Assembly: GCF_014858725.1 (NCBI RefSeq)
Contig: NZ_AQGV01000014.1
Span: forward strand, 186,001-250,000
From: Pseudoalteromonas aurantia 208
GTDB lineage: Bacteria > Pseudomonadota > Gammaproteobacteria > Enterobacterales > Alteromonadaceae
DNA length: 64,000 nucleotides
Direction of reading: 5' to 3'
Shown here: positions 35,400 to 45,900 of the stretch, in pieces
Position numbering within the stretch: position 1 is the first letter of the stretch
Layout of the letters: every line of letters starts with the position of its first letter
The notes under the pieces: generated by a model
Told to the model about the DNA's origin: nothing
What the model saw: only the letters and a program-made list of their open reading frames with translations
Database searches by the model: none
Translations under genes and position numbers: made by a program

Positions 35400-36731
35400 G
35401 TGATCAACACAACTTCCAACTCCATGCTTATCTTAGCCCTAAACCTTGCAGGTCTATGCATCTGTGCTAGTGCGTTAACTTACTTGTATATACAATATGG
35501 GTTTTCTGCAACATGGGTACTTATTTTACTCGTTGCCTTATCTTTAAGTGGATATATATTCTCATTATTTCAAAAGCACAATAAACGCTTAAGTCATGTA
35601 ATAAAGGCACTCGCAAATGGTGACAGTACACTCGGGCTAGGTGTGCAAGACCCTATGAGGCAACACTTTGAAAAAGTTAAAAAACAAATGCAATCCGCTC
35701 GCTTTAGTGCAGAACAACAAGCACAGTTTTTACAAGCACTTTTGGTGCATGTTGATTTAGCTGTTTTGGTCTGTGACGATCAGGGAAATATCATAGAATC
35801 TAACCCAGCATCGGCTAAACTATTGGGTATATCGGCCAACCATTTGTCGCAACTCCAACATCTTGGCCAACTTGTTTTAGCAACAAATAAACGCCTTCGT
35901 AGCAGTGCACAATGGCAGCAAGGTGAGCAACAAGACACCTTGTCTATACAAGTAAGTGTTGCTGAAATACAAGGACAAATACGTAAGATTATTACGTTAC
36001 ACTCAATACATGATGCGTTGCTTCTAAAAGAGCAACAAGCCTATAAGCGATTAACGCAAGTACTAACTCATGAAGTAGCAAACTCAATCACCCCGTTATC
36101 GTCAATTGCTCAAACCTGCCATAGCTTGATACCAGACTCACTGACATTTACGGACCAAGAAGATAAACAAGATCTCAGTTTGGCGCTAACTACATTGGCA
36201 TCGAGAACCAAGCATTTAGGTGAATTTATTGAACGCTTTAGAAATGTGAGTAGTTTACCCAGTCCAACACTTGCACCATTACAGCTACAGCCGCTACTAG
36301 AGCAAATAGTCTCACTACACAATAGTCAGCTTACTCAACATCACATTACTTGCTCAATTAGTATCAAAACATCGCAATTGATCATGCTAGACCTTGGGCA
36401 AATAGAACAAGTGCTGATCAATTTGTTTAAAAATGCCATTGAGGCCATAAAAATTGCCGAACAAAACTCATCAACCTCAAGCGAAGAGCGTTTGATCACG
36501 GTCACTTTGGACCAAAACAGTGCTCAACAAGTATATGTTGAAATTACTGATTCTGGTTTAGGTGTCGCCGAGCATGTTAGAGAGATGATATTCGTGCCAT
36601 TTTTCACAACTAAACAACAAGGTTCAGGTATCGGCCTTAGTTTATCAAGACAGATTATGGTCAACCATGGTGGGGATTTAGTTTATGTTATACGGGAAAG
36701 GGGCGCCTGCTTTCGCTGTATTTTTGGTTAA
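35400..36731 (+). CDS. NtrB-type membrane histidine kinase partner of the sigma-54 regulator
   Basis: A 443-aa kinase. Two N-terminal TM helices (about 7-30 and 35-55) with almost no periplasmic loop suggest that it senses within or near the membrane, as in intramembrane-sensing kinases. A PAS domain (about 110-200) follows. The phospho-acceptor is in VLTHEVANSITPLSS, and the ATPase domain has NLFKNAIEAI, DSGLGV and GSGIGLSLSRQI. The start is GTG with AAAGGA about 10 bases upstream. It lies 39 bp after the activator gene. Membrane stress or the exporter's own substrate are possible signals, by analogy with other exporter-linked kinases. Confidence 0.9.
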   Translation: MINTTSNSMLILALNLAGLCICASALTYLYIQYGFSATWVLILLVALSLSGYIFSLFQKHNKRLSHVIKALANGDSTLGLGVQDPMRQHFEKVKKQMQSARFSAEQQAQFLQALLVHVDLAVLVCDDQGNIIESNPASAKLLGISANHLSQLQHLGQLVLATNKRLRSSAQWQQGEQQDTLSIQVSVAEIQGQIRKIITLHSIHDALLLKEQQAYKRLTQVLTHEVANSITPLSSIAQTCHSLIPDSLTFTDQEDKQDLSLALTTLASRTKHLGEFIERFRNVSSLPSPTLAPLQLQPLLEQIVSLHNSQLTQHHITCSISIKTSQLIMLDLGQIEQVLINLFKNAIEAIKIAEQNSSTSSEERLITVTLDQNSAQQVYVEITDSGLGVAEHVREMIFVPFFTTKQQGSGIGLSLSRQIMVNHGGDLVYVIRERGACFRCIFG

Positions 36732-36755
36732 CGAGCAAGGCACAATTAAAGAACG

Positions 36756-36785
36756 TGCGTGCTCATTAGATTCAATGAGCACGCA
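36756..36785. terminator. Bidirectional hairpin between the kinase and NRPS cluster
   Basis: A 12-bp perfect stem (TGCGTGCTCATT / AATGAGCACGCA) with a six-base loop sits between two convergent genes, just past both stop codons. U-runs are weak on both sides, but position and strength fit a shared terminator. Confidence 0.75.
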
Positions 36786-36792
36786 AATTTAG

Positions 36793-39700
36793 TTACTTAT
36801 TACAGCCTATTACAATAAAGCGAGATAATTCCTCCTGTTTCAATATCCCTTTGTGATCAGTATCTATCGTGATTGATTCAATGTTGTTCGCACTATGTTG
36901 TGCCATATAGTCATTATACGCTTGTAAACAATAAGGTGACGCGGCAGCATACGCACCTCTTAATACCACACCACTCGCCACAGTCGGGACGTAATTATCA
37001 AACCAATTTGTTTGCCTTTGAGCCAACAAATTAACGCGATCTAACAACTCACTATCAATAGTTTCATCTTTTCTATGACACTTATTCTCTACTGAGGCTA
37101 CATGGCATGATTTAACCATTTGTATTGATTGCTCAAAATAAACATCAACAAAGGTAAGCTCTACTTGAAAACCATTACCACGAAGTATATTGGCCGCTTC
37201 TAAAGCCAGAACTCCGCCAAATGAATGACCTACCAATTGAATCACCATATCTGGCTTAACGGTTGCCGCAATCGCTTCAGCAAGCTGCTCTGCATTTTCA
37301 GTGAGGCTTTTAAATGGCTGCAAGCCATCGAGCAAGCCTCGATGTGGACAGCCATATACATTAATATTATGCGATGCAAGCGTCGAGGCTAACCAAGCAA
37401 AATCATGTTCAGTGCTTGCAACACCGGGTATTAAAAATACCGCTCTACGGTGCACTTGAATGTCCGACATCGCTCGGACTAATGCACCGTCAGCTTGCAA
37501 TGATTTACCATTACATAATCGCGCCATAGCCTCAATGGTCACAGTACTAAAGAGATCATTAAGTGAAATCTCAACCCCAAAACGCTGCTTCATTTGCGCG
37601 CACAGACGCAACATTAATAACGAGTGACCCCCTATTTCAAAAAAGTTTGCCGTGGTGCTAATACCTGTCGCTTCTATGCCTAATAATTCAGACCAAATCT
37701 CAACCAGCCCTAATTCAGTCTCTGTTTGCGGGGCAACATAACCACCTTGCAGGGCTGCACCTTCGGCTGCTGGCAGCGCCCGTTTATCTACCTTGCCGTT
37801 TGGCGTCAACGGCCATTCATGCACCACCATCAAGACACTGGGTACCATATACTCAGGTAACTGTGCCGCTAACGCTGTTTTCACTTGCTCTATTAAGCTC
37901 GCTTGAGCACCGTCGTCTAGCACCGCTGGAGAGTGAATATAACCCACCAATTGCTGACTTGCGGCTAACTCCTTGGCCATCACTAAAGCTGACTCAACAC
38001 CCGCTTGTTGTGCTAATTGTGTTTCAATCTCGCCAAGCTCAATTCTAAACCCACGGATTTTAACCTGATCATCTGTACGACCCATAAAGGCCAACTCACC
38101 ATCCGGTAGATACCGGACTAAGTCTCCCGTACGATATAACCTTTTTGAACTATGTGGGTCATGCTCATCAAAATAAGGGTTATCAATAAACCGCTCTGCG
38201 GTTAAGCTCGGCTGATTTAAATAACCTCGGGCTAAACCATCCCCCCCTAAATACAACTCACCCGCTGAACCGTACGGTACAAGCCCTCGACACCCATCGT
38301 CACTTAACACATATGAGCGCATATACGATAAAGGCTTGCCAATATGAACCTCTGTGCCACTGACATGTGCCATCGTACTGTTCACGGTACATTCGGTTGG
38401 CCCGTACACATTACGGATCTCTATCCCTTCAGCGGTATAACCTGCCAAACGTTGCCATAATGCTTGGCTTATCGCTTCCCCTCCCACCAATAAATGTGGC
38501 GGTGTAAAATCGTGCCATGTATCGAGCCAGAATTGCAGCACACTCGGCGTGCAATCGAGTAATTCTATATGGTGTGATTGAATATAGTCTTGCAGTCGCT
38601 CTGGTTGCGTTTTGATATCTTCAGGCACCACAATTAATGTTCTGCCTGAGAATAAACACACGATCCCCTGTAAAGACGCATCAAAAACATAGCTGGCCCC
38701 CCAGCCAAATCGTGTCACACCGGTAAACCAATCAGACATTTCATGCATGAGCGCTTGCGCACTACGATGCTCGATCATCACCCCTTTGGGCTTACCTGTC
38801 GAACCCGACGTATAAATCACATACGCCAAATTACTGGACGATAACCCCAATGCCCCCTTATCTAAATTATCGGTACTGTAATGACCATACGGCGCTGCTT
38901 CTAAAGACACCAACGCACCCGTAAACTCGCTCAAGGCCGCAGCCCCTGCCCCCTGATGTAATACCAAGCTTAGCTGCGCATCCGCCAACATATAACTTAA
39001 ACGCTCTTGCGGATAATGTGGGTCCAGTGGGACATACGCCCCACCCGCCTTCAAAATACCTAAAATCCCGACCACCATCTCCAACGAACGCTCCACACAC
39101 AAGCCCACTAAACTGTCTGGTCGAATAGCATGATGCTCTCGCAGGTAATGCGCCAATTGGTTCGACTGCTCATTCAACTGCTTGTACGTCAGTGTTTTAT
39201 CGGCAAAGACCACCGCAACCTTATCCGGCTGCTGCTGTGCTTGTTGTTCAAATAAGGTATGAATGCATGCCGCTTTATCGTATGCAATCTCCGTATTATT
39301 AAGCCCTGTCACTAAATGCGCTGTCTCTGACTCCGACAACATCGCCAAACTAGGTAACGCCACCGTCTCCTCTGTGACTTCACTCAAACTCGTTAATAAA
39401 CGACACAAATGTGCGTTTAACCGCGCTATCGCTGCTTCACTGAATAAGCCAATATCATATGTCCAGTTGATACCAACACCCGCATCGCTCAAGGTCAGCT
39501 CAACATCAAGGTCAAACTTGGCCTGTACCGCATCGCTCTCATACGCGCTCATCTGCACCCCTGGTAGGGCGACTGACTCACCTTCATGATGCAAACCATA
39601 GTCTGTATTCGTTGTCATCATGATTTGGAATAACGGGCTATGTGCCTTACTTCGCGGTACCTTCAATCTATCTACTAACTGCTCAAATGGCACGTCTTGA

Positions 39701-42312
39701 TGCGATTGCGCCTCTAAATGTACCGCTCTGATATGCTTAAAGTATTCCCCGACCGTGTGGTACCCCGTGTTCGCTCTGAGCACTAATGTGTTCACAAAAA
39801 ACCCTATCAACGGCGTCAGCTCTGCCTGCATTCTATTGGCTACTGGCGTTCCTATCACAATGTCTGCGCTATTACTGTGTCTTGCTAGCAGCAAAGATAA
39901 CGCACCATGTAATAACATAAATGGCGTTAATTGATATTGCTTCGCCACGGCTTGTAATTTCTCCCCCACAGTACTTGGCAATGAGCCCGATAATAACGCG
40001 CCCTCATACGCCTTTATGTCTGGTCTTGGGTAACACAGTGGTAAACTATGCACACCCGGTAACTCATCTAGCTGTTTCGTCCAATAATCTAATTGATTAT
40101 CCAGTACCTCTCCCTCTAAATGCGTGTGTTGCCAATGTGCATAATCTGCATATTGGATTTCCAGCTCTGGTAATGGACTTGCTTTTCCTTGGCTATACGC
40201 GTCATATAACGCAAAGAACTCTTTGGCCAATACATCCATCGACCAGCCATCTGAGGCAATATGGTGCATATTAAATAGCAACACGCCTGCACTGTCAGCC
40301 GTTTTGATATAGCTGACACGCAGCATCACATCTTCTGCCAGATTAAACGCCTGCGTAAACTCACTGTCAACCAATGCTTTAACCGCGTGTGCTTGCATCT
40401 CACCAGTGAGATGAGATAGGTCTTCGACTGCCACCTCAAAGTGCACCGCTGACATCGCGCAAATCTGTTGCTTCGCTACCCCCGCCACTTCAATGTAGCG
40501 CGTTCGCAAAACTTCATGACGCGCAATGATGTCACTAAAAGCACGATTAACCACCGCGATATCAAGTGCGCCCTGCACTTCAAAAGCCATCGACATATTG
40601 TACTCAGCGGAGCCGCCTTGCAAGCTATCAATGAACCATAAACGCTGTTGCGCAAAAGACACCGGTTGGATATCTGAGGTGCGCGGTATAGCACGTAAAG
40701 GTGTACTGACCATCGCGTCGCAGTGATAGTCAGCCAATGTCAGTGCCAGTGCGGCCAAATTTGGGGTATCAAAAATCACTTGTACCGGTAATTCAACTGC
40801 AAAGCGCTGACGTATTTTTGCCATCAAACGAATACTCAATAATGAGTGGCCCCCCAACGCATAAAAGTTTGCCGTGGTGCTAATACCTGTCGCTTCTATT
40901 CCTAACAGTTCAGACCAAATCTCAACCAGCCCTAATTCAGTCTCTGTTTGCGGGGCAACATAACCTCCTTGCAGGGCTGCACCTTCAGGTGCTGGCAGCG
41001 CCCGTTTATCTACCTTGCCGTTTGGCGTCAACGGCCATTCATGCACCACCATCAAGACACTGGGTACCATATACTCGGGTAACTGTGCCGCTAACGCTGT
41101 TTTCACTTGCTCTATCAAGCTCGTTTGAGCACCATCGTCTAACACCGCTGGAGAATGAATATAACCCACTAACTGCTGACTGTCCGCGGTTCCATTGACT
41201 GTCACCACCGCTGACTCAACACCTGCTTGTTGTGTTAATTGTGTTTCAATCTCGCCAAGCTCAATTCTAAACCCTCGGATTTTAACCTGATCATCTGTAC
41301 GACCCATAAAGGCCAACTCACCATCTGGTAAATACCGGACTAAGTCTCCCGTACGATATAATCTTTTTGAACTATGTGGGTCATGCTCATCAAAATAAGG
41401 GTTATCAATAAACCGCTCTGCGGTTAAGCTCGGCTGATTTAAATAACCTCGGGCTAAACCATCACCTCCTAAATATAACTCTCCAATACTGCCTTTGGGG
41501 CTGAGCGCTTGCTGATCATTTAATATGAAGAATTGTGTATTTGATATTGCCCGACCTATCGATGTCTGAGATAGCGCCTTAGCCCTCCATATAGAGCTAC
41601 ATATAGAGACTTCTGTTGGTCCATATGCATTGAAGAATTTAATGTCATGCACTAACCACTGATTTATCAACTCCGCAGAACAAAACTCGCCACCGACTAC
41701 AACATGGCTAATGCTGTTCTTATGTTCAGGACTGACTAACTGCAACATAGATGGGGTCATCATGATATGTGTCACATCTTGGTGTTGTGTCAGCTCTTGT
41801 GCATAATCACCTGAACTCGCCAGTGTCATTGTTGCACCTGAACGCAAAGACATCCATATGACCCAAGTTGCCGCATCGAAGCCTATCGAAGTTGATTGAA
41901 AAAATACCGAGTTTGGCGTTAACTCAAAGGTTTCAGCATTATCAACCACGGTATTAACTAACCCTTGATGCTCAATCATCACTCCTTTGGGCTTACCTGT
42001 CGAACCCGACGTATAAATCACATACGCCAAATTACTGGACGATAACCCCAATGCCCCCTTATCTAAATTATCGGTACTGTAATGACCATACTGCGCTGCT
42101 TCTAAAGACACCAACGCACCCGTAAATTCGCTCAAGGCCGCAGCCCCTGCCCCCTGATGTAATACCAAGCTTAACTGCGCATCTGCCAACATATAACTTA
42201 AACGCTCTTGCGGGTAATGTGGGTCCAGTGGGACATACGCCCCACCCGCCTTCAAAATGCCTAAAATCCCGACCACCATCTCCAACGAGCGTTCCACACA
42301 CAAGCCTACCAA
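36793..42312 (-). CDS. NRPS, modules 6 (partial A) and 7 with thioesterase: A-T-C-A-T-TE
   Basis: A 1839-aa open frame that is probably the 3' part of one large gene beginning at about 47337. Order: A6 lacking its first residues (about 1-430), T (GGHSLLSIRL), C with HHIASDGWS (about 535-975), A7 (1005-1480), T (GGHSLLMLRL) and a type I thioesterase with GHSFGG (about 1605-1839) that releases the peptide by hydrolysis or cyclisation. The specificity positions read by eye are DAWMVGAIC for A6 (hydrophobic residue) and DAQDLGVVN for A7, one change from the glutamine code of tyrocidine-type domains. The apparent Met start is internal to A6. The true frame is broken by a 460-bp tandem duplication. 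Confidence 0.88.
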   Translation of the reverse strand: MVGLCVERSLEMVVGILGILKAGGAYVPLDPHYPQERLSYMLADAQLSLVLHQGAGAAALSEFTGALVSLEAAQYGHYSTDNLDKGALGLSSSNLAYVIYTSGSTGKPKGVMIEHQGLVNTVVDNAETFELTPNSVFFQSTSIGFDAATWVIWMSLRSGATMTLASSGDYAQELTQHQDVTHIMMTPSMLQLVSPEHKNSISHVVVGGEFCSAELINQWLVHDIKFFNAYGPTEVSICSSIWRAKALSQTSIGRAISNTQFFILNDQQALSPKGSIGELYLGGDGLARGYLNQPSLTAERFIDNPYFDEHDPHSSKRLYRTGDLVRYLPDGELAFMGRTDDQVKIRGFRIELGEIETQLTQQAGVESAVVTVNGTADSQQLVGYIHSPAVLDDGAQTSLIEQVKTALAAQLPEYMVPSVLMVVHEWPLTPNGKVDKRALPAPEGAALQGGYVAPQTETELGLVEIWSELLGIEATGISTTANFYALGGHSLLSIRLMAKIRQRFAVELPVQVIFDTPNLAALALTLADYHCDAMVSTPLRAIPRTSDIQPVSFAQQRLWFIDSLQGGSAEYNMSMAFEVQGALDIAVVNRAFSDIIARHEVLRTRYIEVAGVAKQQICAMSAVHFEVAVEDLSHLTGEMQAHAVKALVDSEFTQAFNLAEDVMLRVSYIKTADSAGVLLFNMHHIASDGWSMDVLAKEFFALYDAYSQGKASPLPELEIQYADYAHWQHTHLEGEVLDNQLDYWTKQLDELPGVHSLPLCYPRPDIKAYEGALLSGSLPSTVGEKLQAVAKQYQLTPFMLLHGALSLLLARHSNSADIVIGTPVANRMQAELTPLIGFFVNTLVLRANTGYHTVGEYFKHIRAVHLEAQSHQDVPFEQLVDRLKVPRSKAHSPLFQIMMTTNTDYGLHHEGESVALPGVQMSAYESDAVQAKFDLDVELTLSDAGVGINWTYDIGLFSEAAIARLNAHLCRLLTSLSEVTEETVALPSLAMLSESETAHLVTGLNNTEIAYDKAACIHTLFEQQAQQQPDKVAVVFADKTLTYKQLNEQSNQLAHYLREHHAIRPDSLVGLCVERSLEMVVGILGILKAGGAYVPLDPHYPQERLSYMLADAQLSLVLHQGAGAAALSEFTGALVSLEAAPYGHYSTDNLDKGALGLSSSNLAYVIYTSGSTGKPKGVMIEHRSAQALMHEMSDWFTGVTRFGWGASYVFDASLQGIVCLFSGRTLIVVPEDIKTQPERLQDYIQSHHIELLDCTPSVLQFWLDTWHDFTPPHLLVGGEAISQALWQRLAGYTAEGIEIRNVYGPTECTVNSTMAHVSGTEVHIGKPLSYMRSYVLSDDGCRGLVPYGSAGELYLGGDGLARGYLNQPSLTAERFIDNPYFDEHDPHSSKRLYRTGDLVRYLPDGELAFMGRTDDQVKIRGFRIELGEIETQLAQQAGVESALVMAKELAASQQLVGYIHSPAVLDDGAQASLIEQVKTALAAQLPEYMVPSVLMVVHEWPLTPNGKVDKRALPAAEGAALQGGYVAPQTETELGLVEIWSELLGIEATGISTTANFFEIGGHSLLMLRLCAQMKQRFGVEISLNDLFSTVTIEAMARLCNGKSLQADGALVRAMSDIQVHRRAVFLIPGVASTEHDFAWLASTLASHNINVYGCPHRGLLDGLQPFKSLTENAEQLAEAIAATVKPDMVIQLVGHSFGGVLALEAANILRGNGFQVELTFVDVYFEQSIQMVKSCHVASVENKCHRKDETIDSELLDRVNLLAQRQTNWFDNYVPTVASGVVLRGAYAAASPYCLQAYNDYMAQHSANNIESITIDTDHKGILKQEELSRFIVIGCNK
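37645..40655 (-). repeat. Module-7 copy of a 3-kb repeat (C-A-T)
   Basis: This block matches 44095-47105 at a constant offset of 6450 bp with only scattered single-base differences and no indels seen by eye. It covers most of a C domain, a full A domain and the start of the T domain. It reflects recent duplication or gene conversion between modules 5 and 7. Confidence 0.85.
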
Positions 42313-42837
42313 ACTGTCTGGCCGAATAGCATGATGTTCCCGTAGGTAATGCGCCTCTTTATTTGATTGCTCGTTCAGTTAACTCAAAGGTTTCAGCATT
42401 ATCAACCACGGTATTAACTAACCCTTGATGCTCAATCATCACTCCTTTGGGCTTACCTGTCGAACCCGACGTATAAATCACATACGCCAAATTACTGGAC
42501 GATAACCCCAATGCCCCCTTATCTAAATTATCGGTACTGTAATGACCATACTGCGCTGCTTCTAAAGACACCAACGCACCCGTAAATTCGCTCAAGGCCG
42601 CAGCCCCTGCCCCCTGATGTAATACCAAGCTTAACTGCGCATCTGCCAACATATAACTTAAACGCTCTTGCGGGTAATGTGGGTCCAGTGGGACATACGC
42701 CCCACCCGCCTTCAAAATGCCTAAAATCCCGACCACCATCTCCAACGAGCGTTCCACACACAAGCCTACCAAACTGTCTGGCCGAATAGCATGATGTTCC
42801 CGTAGGTAATGCGCCTCTTTATTTGATTGCTCGTTCA
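41918..42837. repeat. Exact 460-bp tandem direct duplication inside A6
   Basis: Bases 41918-42377 recur at 42378-42837 with no difference that I can find. The unit covers the N-terminal half of adenylation domain 6. Because 460 is not a multiple of three it shifts the reading frame. Removing one copy would restore the A6 frame exactly. It is either a very recent duplication or an assembly error. Confidence 0.9.
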
Positions 42838-42920
42838 ACTGCTTATACGTCAGCATTTTATCTGCAAAGACCACCGCAACCTTATCTGGTTGCTGCTGGG
42901 CTTGCTGCTCAAATAAGGTA
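42359..42920 (-). pseudogene. Broken N-terminal part of adenylation domain 6
   Basis: The frame reads from the A-domain start (LFEQQAQQQPDK) through the core TSGSTGKPKG motif and into FELT. It then shifts at the tandem-duplication joint and stops. It connects in meaning, but not in frame, to the C-domain fragment upstream (from 42921) and to the A6 remainder downstream. The stretch 42841-42920 is identical to the start of A3 at 52571-52650 rather than to A5 or A7, which points to exchange with the neighbouring NRPS gene. Confidence 0.75.
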
Positions 42921-45900
42921 ACATAAATGGCGTTAATTGATATTGCTTCGCCACGGCTTGTAATTTCTCCCCCACGGCACTTGGCAATGAGCCCGATAAT
43001 AACGCACCGTCATACGCCTTTATGTCTGGTCTTGGGTAACACAGTGGTAAACTATGCACACCCGGTAACTCATCTAGCTGTTTCGTCCAATAATCTAATT
43101 GATTATCCAGTACCTCTCCCTCTAAATGCGTGTGTTGCCAATGTGCATAATCTGCATATTGGATTTCCAGCTCTGGTAATGGGCTTACTTTTCCTTGGCT
43201 ATACGCGTCATATAACGCAAAGAACTCTTTGGCCAATACATCCATCGACCAGCCATCTGAGGCAATATGGTGCATATTAAATAGCAGCACCCCTGCACTG
43301 TCAGCCGTTTTGATATAGCTGACACGCAGCATCACATCTTCTGCCAGATTAAACGCCTGCGTAAACTCACTGTCAACCAATGCTTTAACCGCGTGTGCTT
43401 GCATCTCACCAGTGAGATGAGATAGGTCTTCGACTGCCACCTCAAAGTGCACCGCTGACATCGCGCAAATCTGTTGCTTCGCTACCCCCGCCACTTCAAT
43501 GTAGCGCGTTCGCAAAACTTCATGACGCGCAATGATGTCACTAAAAGCACGATTAACCACCGCGATATCGAGCGCGCCCTGCACTTCAAAAGCCATCGGC
43601 ATATTGTACTCAGCGGAGCCGCCTTGCAAGCTATCAATGAACCATAAACGCTGTTGCGCAAAAGACACCGGTTGGATATCTGAGGTGCGCGGTATAGCAC
43701 GTAAAGGTGTACTGACCATCGCGTCGCAGTGATAGTCAGCCAATGTCAGTGCCAATGCGGCCAAATTTGGGGTATCAAAAATCGCGATATCGAGCGCGCC
43801 TTGCACCTCAAAAGCCATCGGCATATTGTACTCAGCGGAGCCGCCTTGCAAGCTATCAATGAACCATAAACGCTGTTGCGCAAAAGACACCGGTTGGATA
43901 TCTGAAGTGCGCGGTATGGCACGTAAAGGTGTACTGACCATCGCGTCGCAGTGATAGTCAGCCAATGTCAGTGCCAATGCGGCCAAATTTGGGGTATCAA
44001 AAATCACTTGTACCGGTAATTCAACTGCAAAGCGTTGACGTATTTTTGCCATCAAGCGAATACTCAATAATGAGTGACCCCCCAACGCGTAAAAGTTTGC
44101 CGTGCTGCTAATACCTGTCGCTTCTATGCCTAATAATTCAGACCAAATCTCAACCAGTCCTAATTCAGTCTCTGTTTGTGGGGCAACATAACCTCCTTGC
44201 AGGGCTGCACCTTCCGCTGCTGGCAGCGCCCGTTTATCTACCTTGCCGTTTGGCGTCAACGGCCATTCATGCACCACCATCAAGACACTGGGTACCATAT
44301 ACTCGGGTAACTGTGCCGCTAACGCTGTTTTCACTTGCTCTATCAAGCTCGTTTTAGCACCGTCGTCTAGCACCGCGGGTGAATGCATATAACCCACCAA
44401 TTGCTGACTTCCGGCTAACTCCTTGGCCATCACTAAAGCTGATTCAACACCCGCTTGTTGTGCTAATTGTGTTTCAATCTCACCAAGCTCAATTCTAAAC
44501 CCTCGGATTTTAACCTGATCATCTGTACGACCCATAAAGGCCAACTCACCATCCGGTAGATACCGGACTAAGTCTCCCGTACGATATAACCTTCTTGAAC
44601 TATGTGGGTCATGCTCATCAAAATAAGGGTTATCAATAAACCGCTCTGCGGTTAAGCTCGGCTGATTTAAATAACCTCGGGCTAAACCATCTCCCCCTAA
44701 ATACAACTCACCCGCTGAGCCGTACGGTACAAGCCCTCGACGCCCGTCGTCACTTAACACATATGAGCGCATATACGATAAAGGCTTGCCAATATGAACC
44801 TCTGTGCCACTGACATGTGCCATCGTACTGTTCACGGTACATTCGGTTGGCCCGTACACATTACGGATCTCTATCCCTTTAGCGGTATACCCTGCCAAAC
44901 GTTGCCATAATGCTTGGCTTATTGCTTCCCCTCCCACCAATAAATGTGGCGGTGTAAAATCGTGCCATGTATCGAGCCAGAATTGCAGCACACTCGGCGT
45001 GCAATCGAGTAATTCTATATGGTGTGATTGAATATAGTCTTGCAGTCGCTCTGGTTGCGTTTTGATATCTTCAGGCACCACGATTAATGTTCTGCCTGAG
45101 AATAAACACACGATCCCCTGTAAAGACGCATCAAAAACATAGCTGGCCCCCCAGCCAAATCGTGTCACACCGGTAAACCAATCAGACATTTCATGCATGA
45201 GCGCTTGCGCACTACGATGCTCGATCATCACCCCTTTGGGCTTACCTGTCGAACCCGACGTATAAATCACATACGCCAAATTACTGGACGATAACCCCAA
45301 TGCCCCCTTATCTAAATTATCGGTACTGTAATGACCATACTGCGCTGCTTCTAAAGACACCAACGCACCCGTAAATTCGCTCAAGGCCGCAGCCCCTGCC
45401 CCCTGATGTAATACCAAGCTTAACTGCGCATCTGCCAACATATAACTTAAACGCTCTTGCGGGTAATGTGGGTCCAGTGGGACATACGCCCCACCCGCCT
45501 TCAAAATGCCTAAAATCCCGACCACCATCTCCAACGAGCGTTCCACACACAAGCCCACTAAACTGTCTGGTCGAATAGCATGATGCTCTCGCAGGTAATG
45601 CGCCAATTGGTTCGACTGCTCATTCAACTGCTTGTACGTCAGTGTTTTATCGGCAAAGACCACCGCAACCTTATCCGGCTGCTGCTGTGCTTGTTGTTCA
45701 AATAAGGTATGAATGCATGCCGCTTTATCGTATGCAATCTCCGTATTATTAAGCCCTGTCACTAAATGCGCTGTCTCTGACTCCGACAACATCGCCAAAC
45801 TAGGCAACGCCACCGTCTCTTCTGTGACTTCACTCAAACTCGTTAATAAACGACACAAGTGTGCGTTTAACCGCGCTATCGCTGCTTCACTGAATAAGCC

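Noticed and set aside
39263..40274. Plus-strand frames of 108 and 117 codons that recur at 39263, 45713, 49417 and at 39921, 42927, 46371, 50075
   Set aside because: They are antisense shadows of the repeated C domains on the minus strand. Their recurrence only reflects the module duplication, and they have no ribosome binding sites.
42068..42301. A 77-codon minus-strand frame recurring at 38867, 42068, 42528, 45317 and 49021
   Set aside because: This is an alternative frame of the repeated A-domain start, overlapping the real NRPS frame throughout. The repeats come from the A domain.
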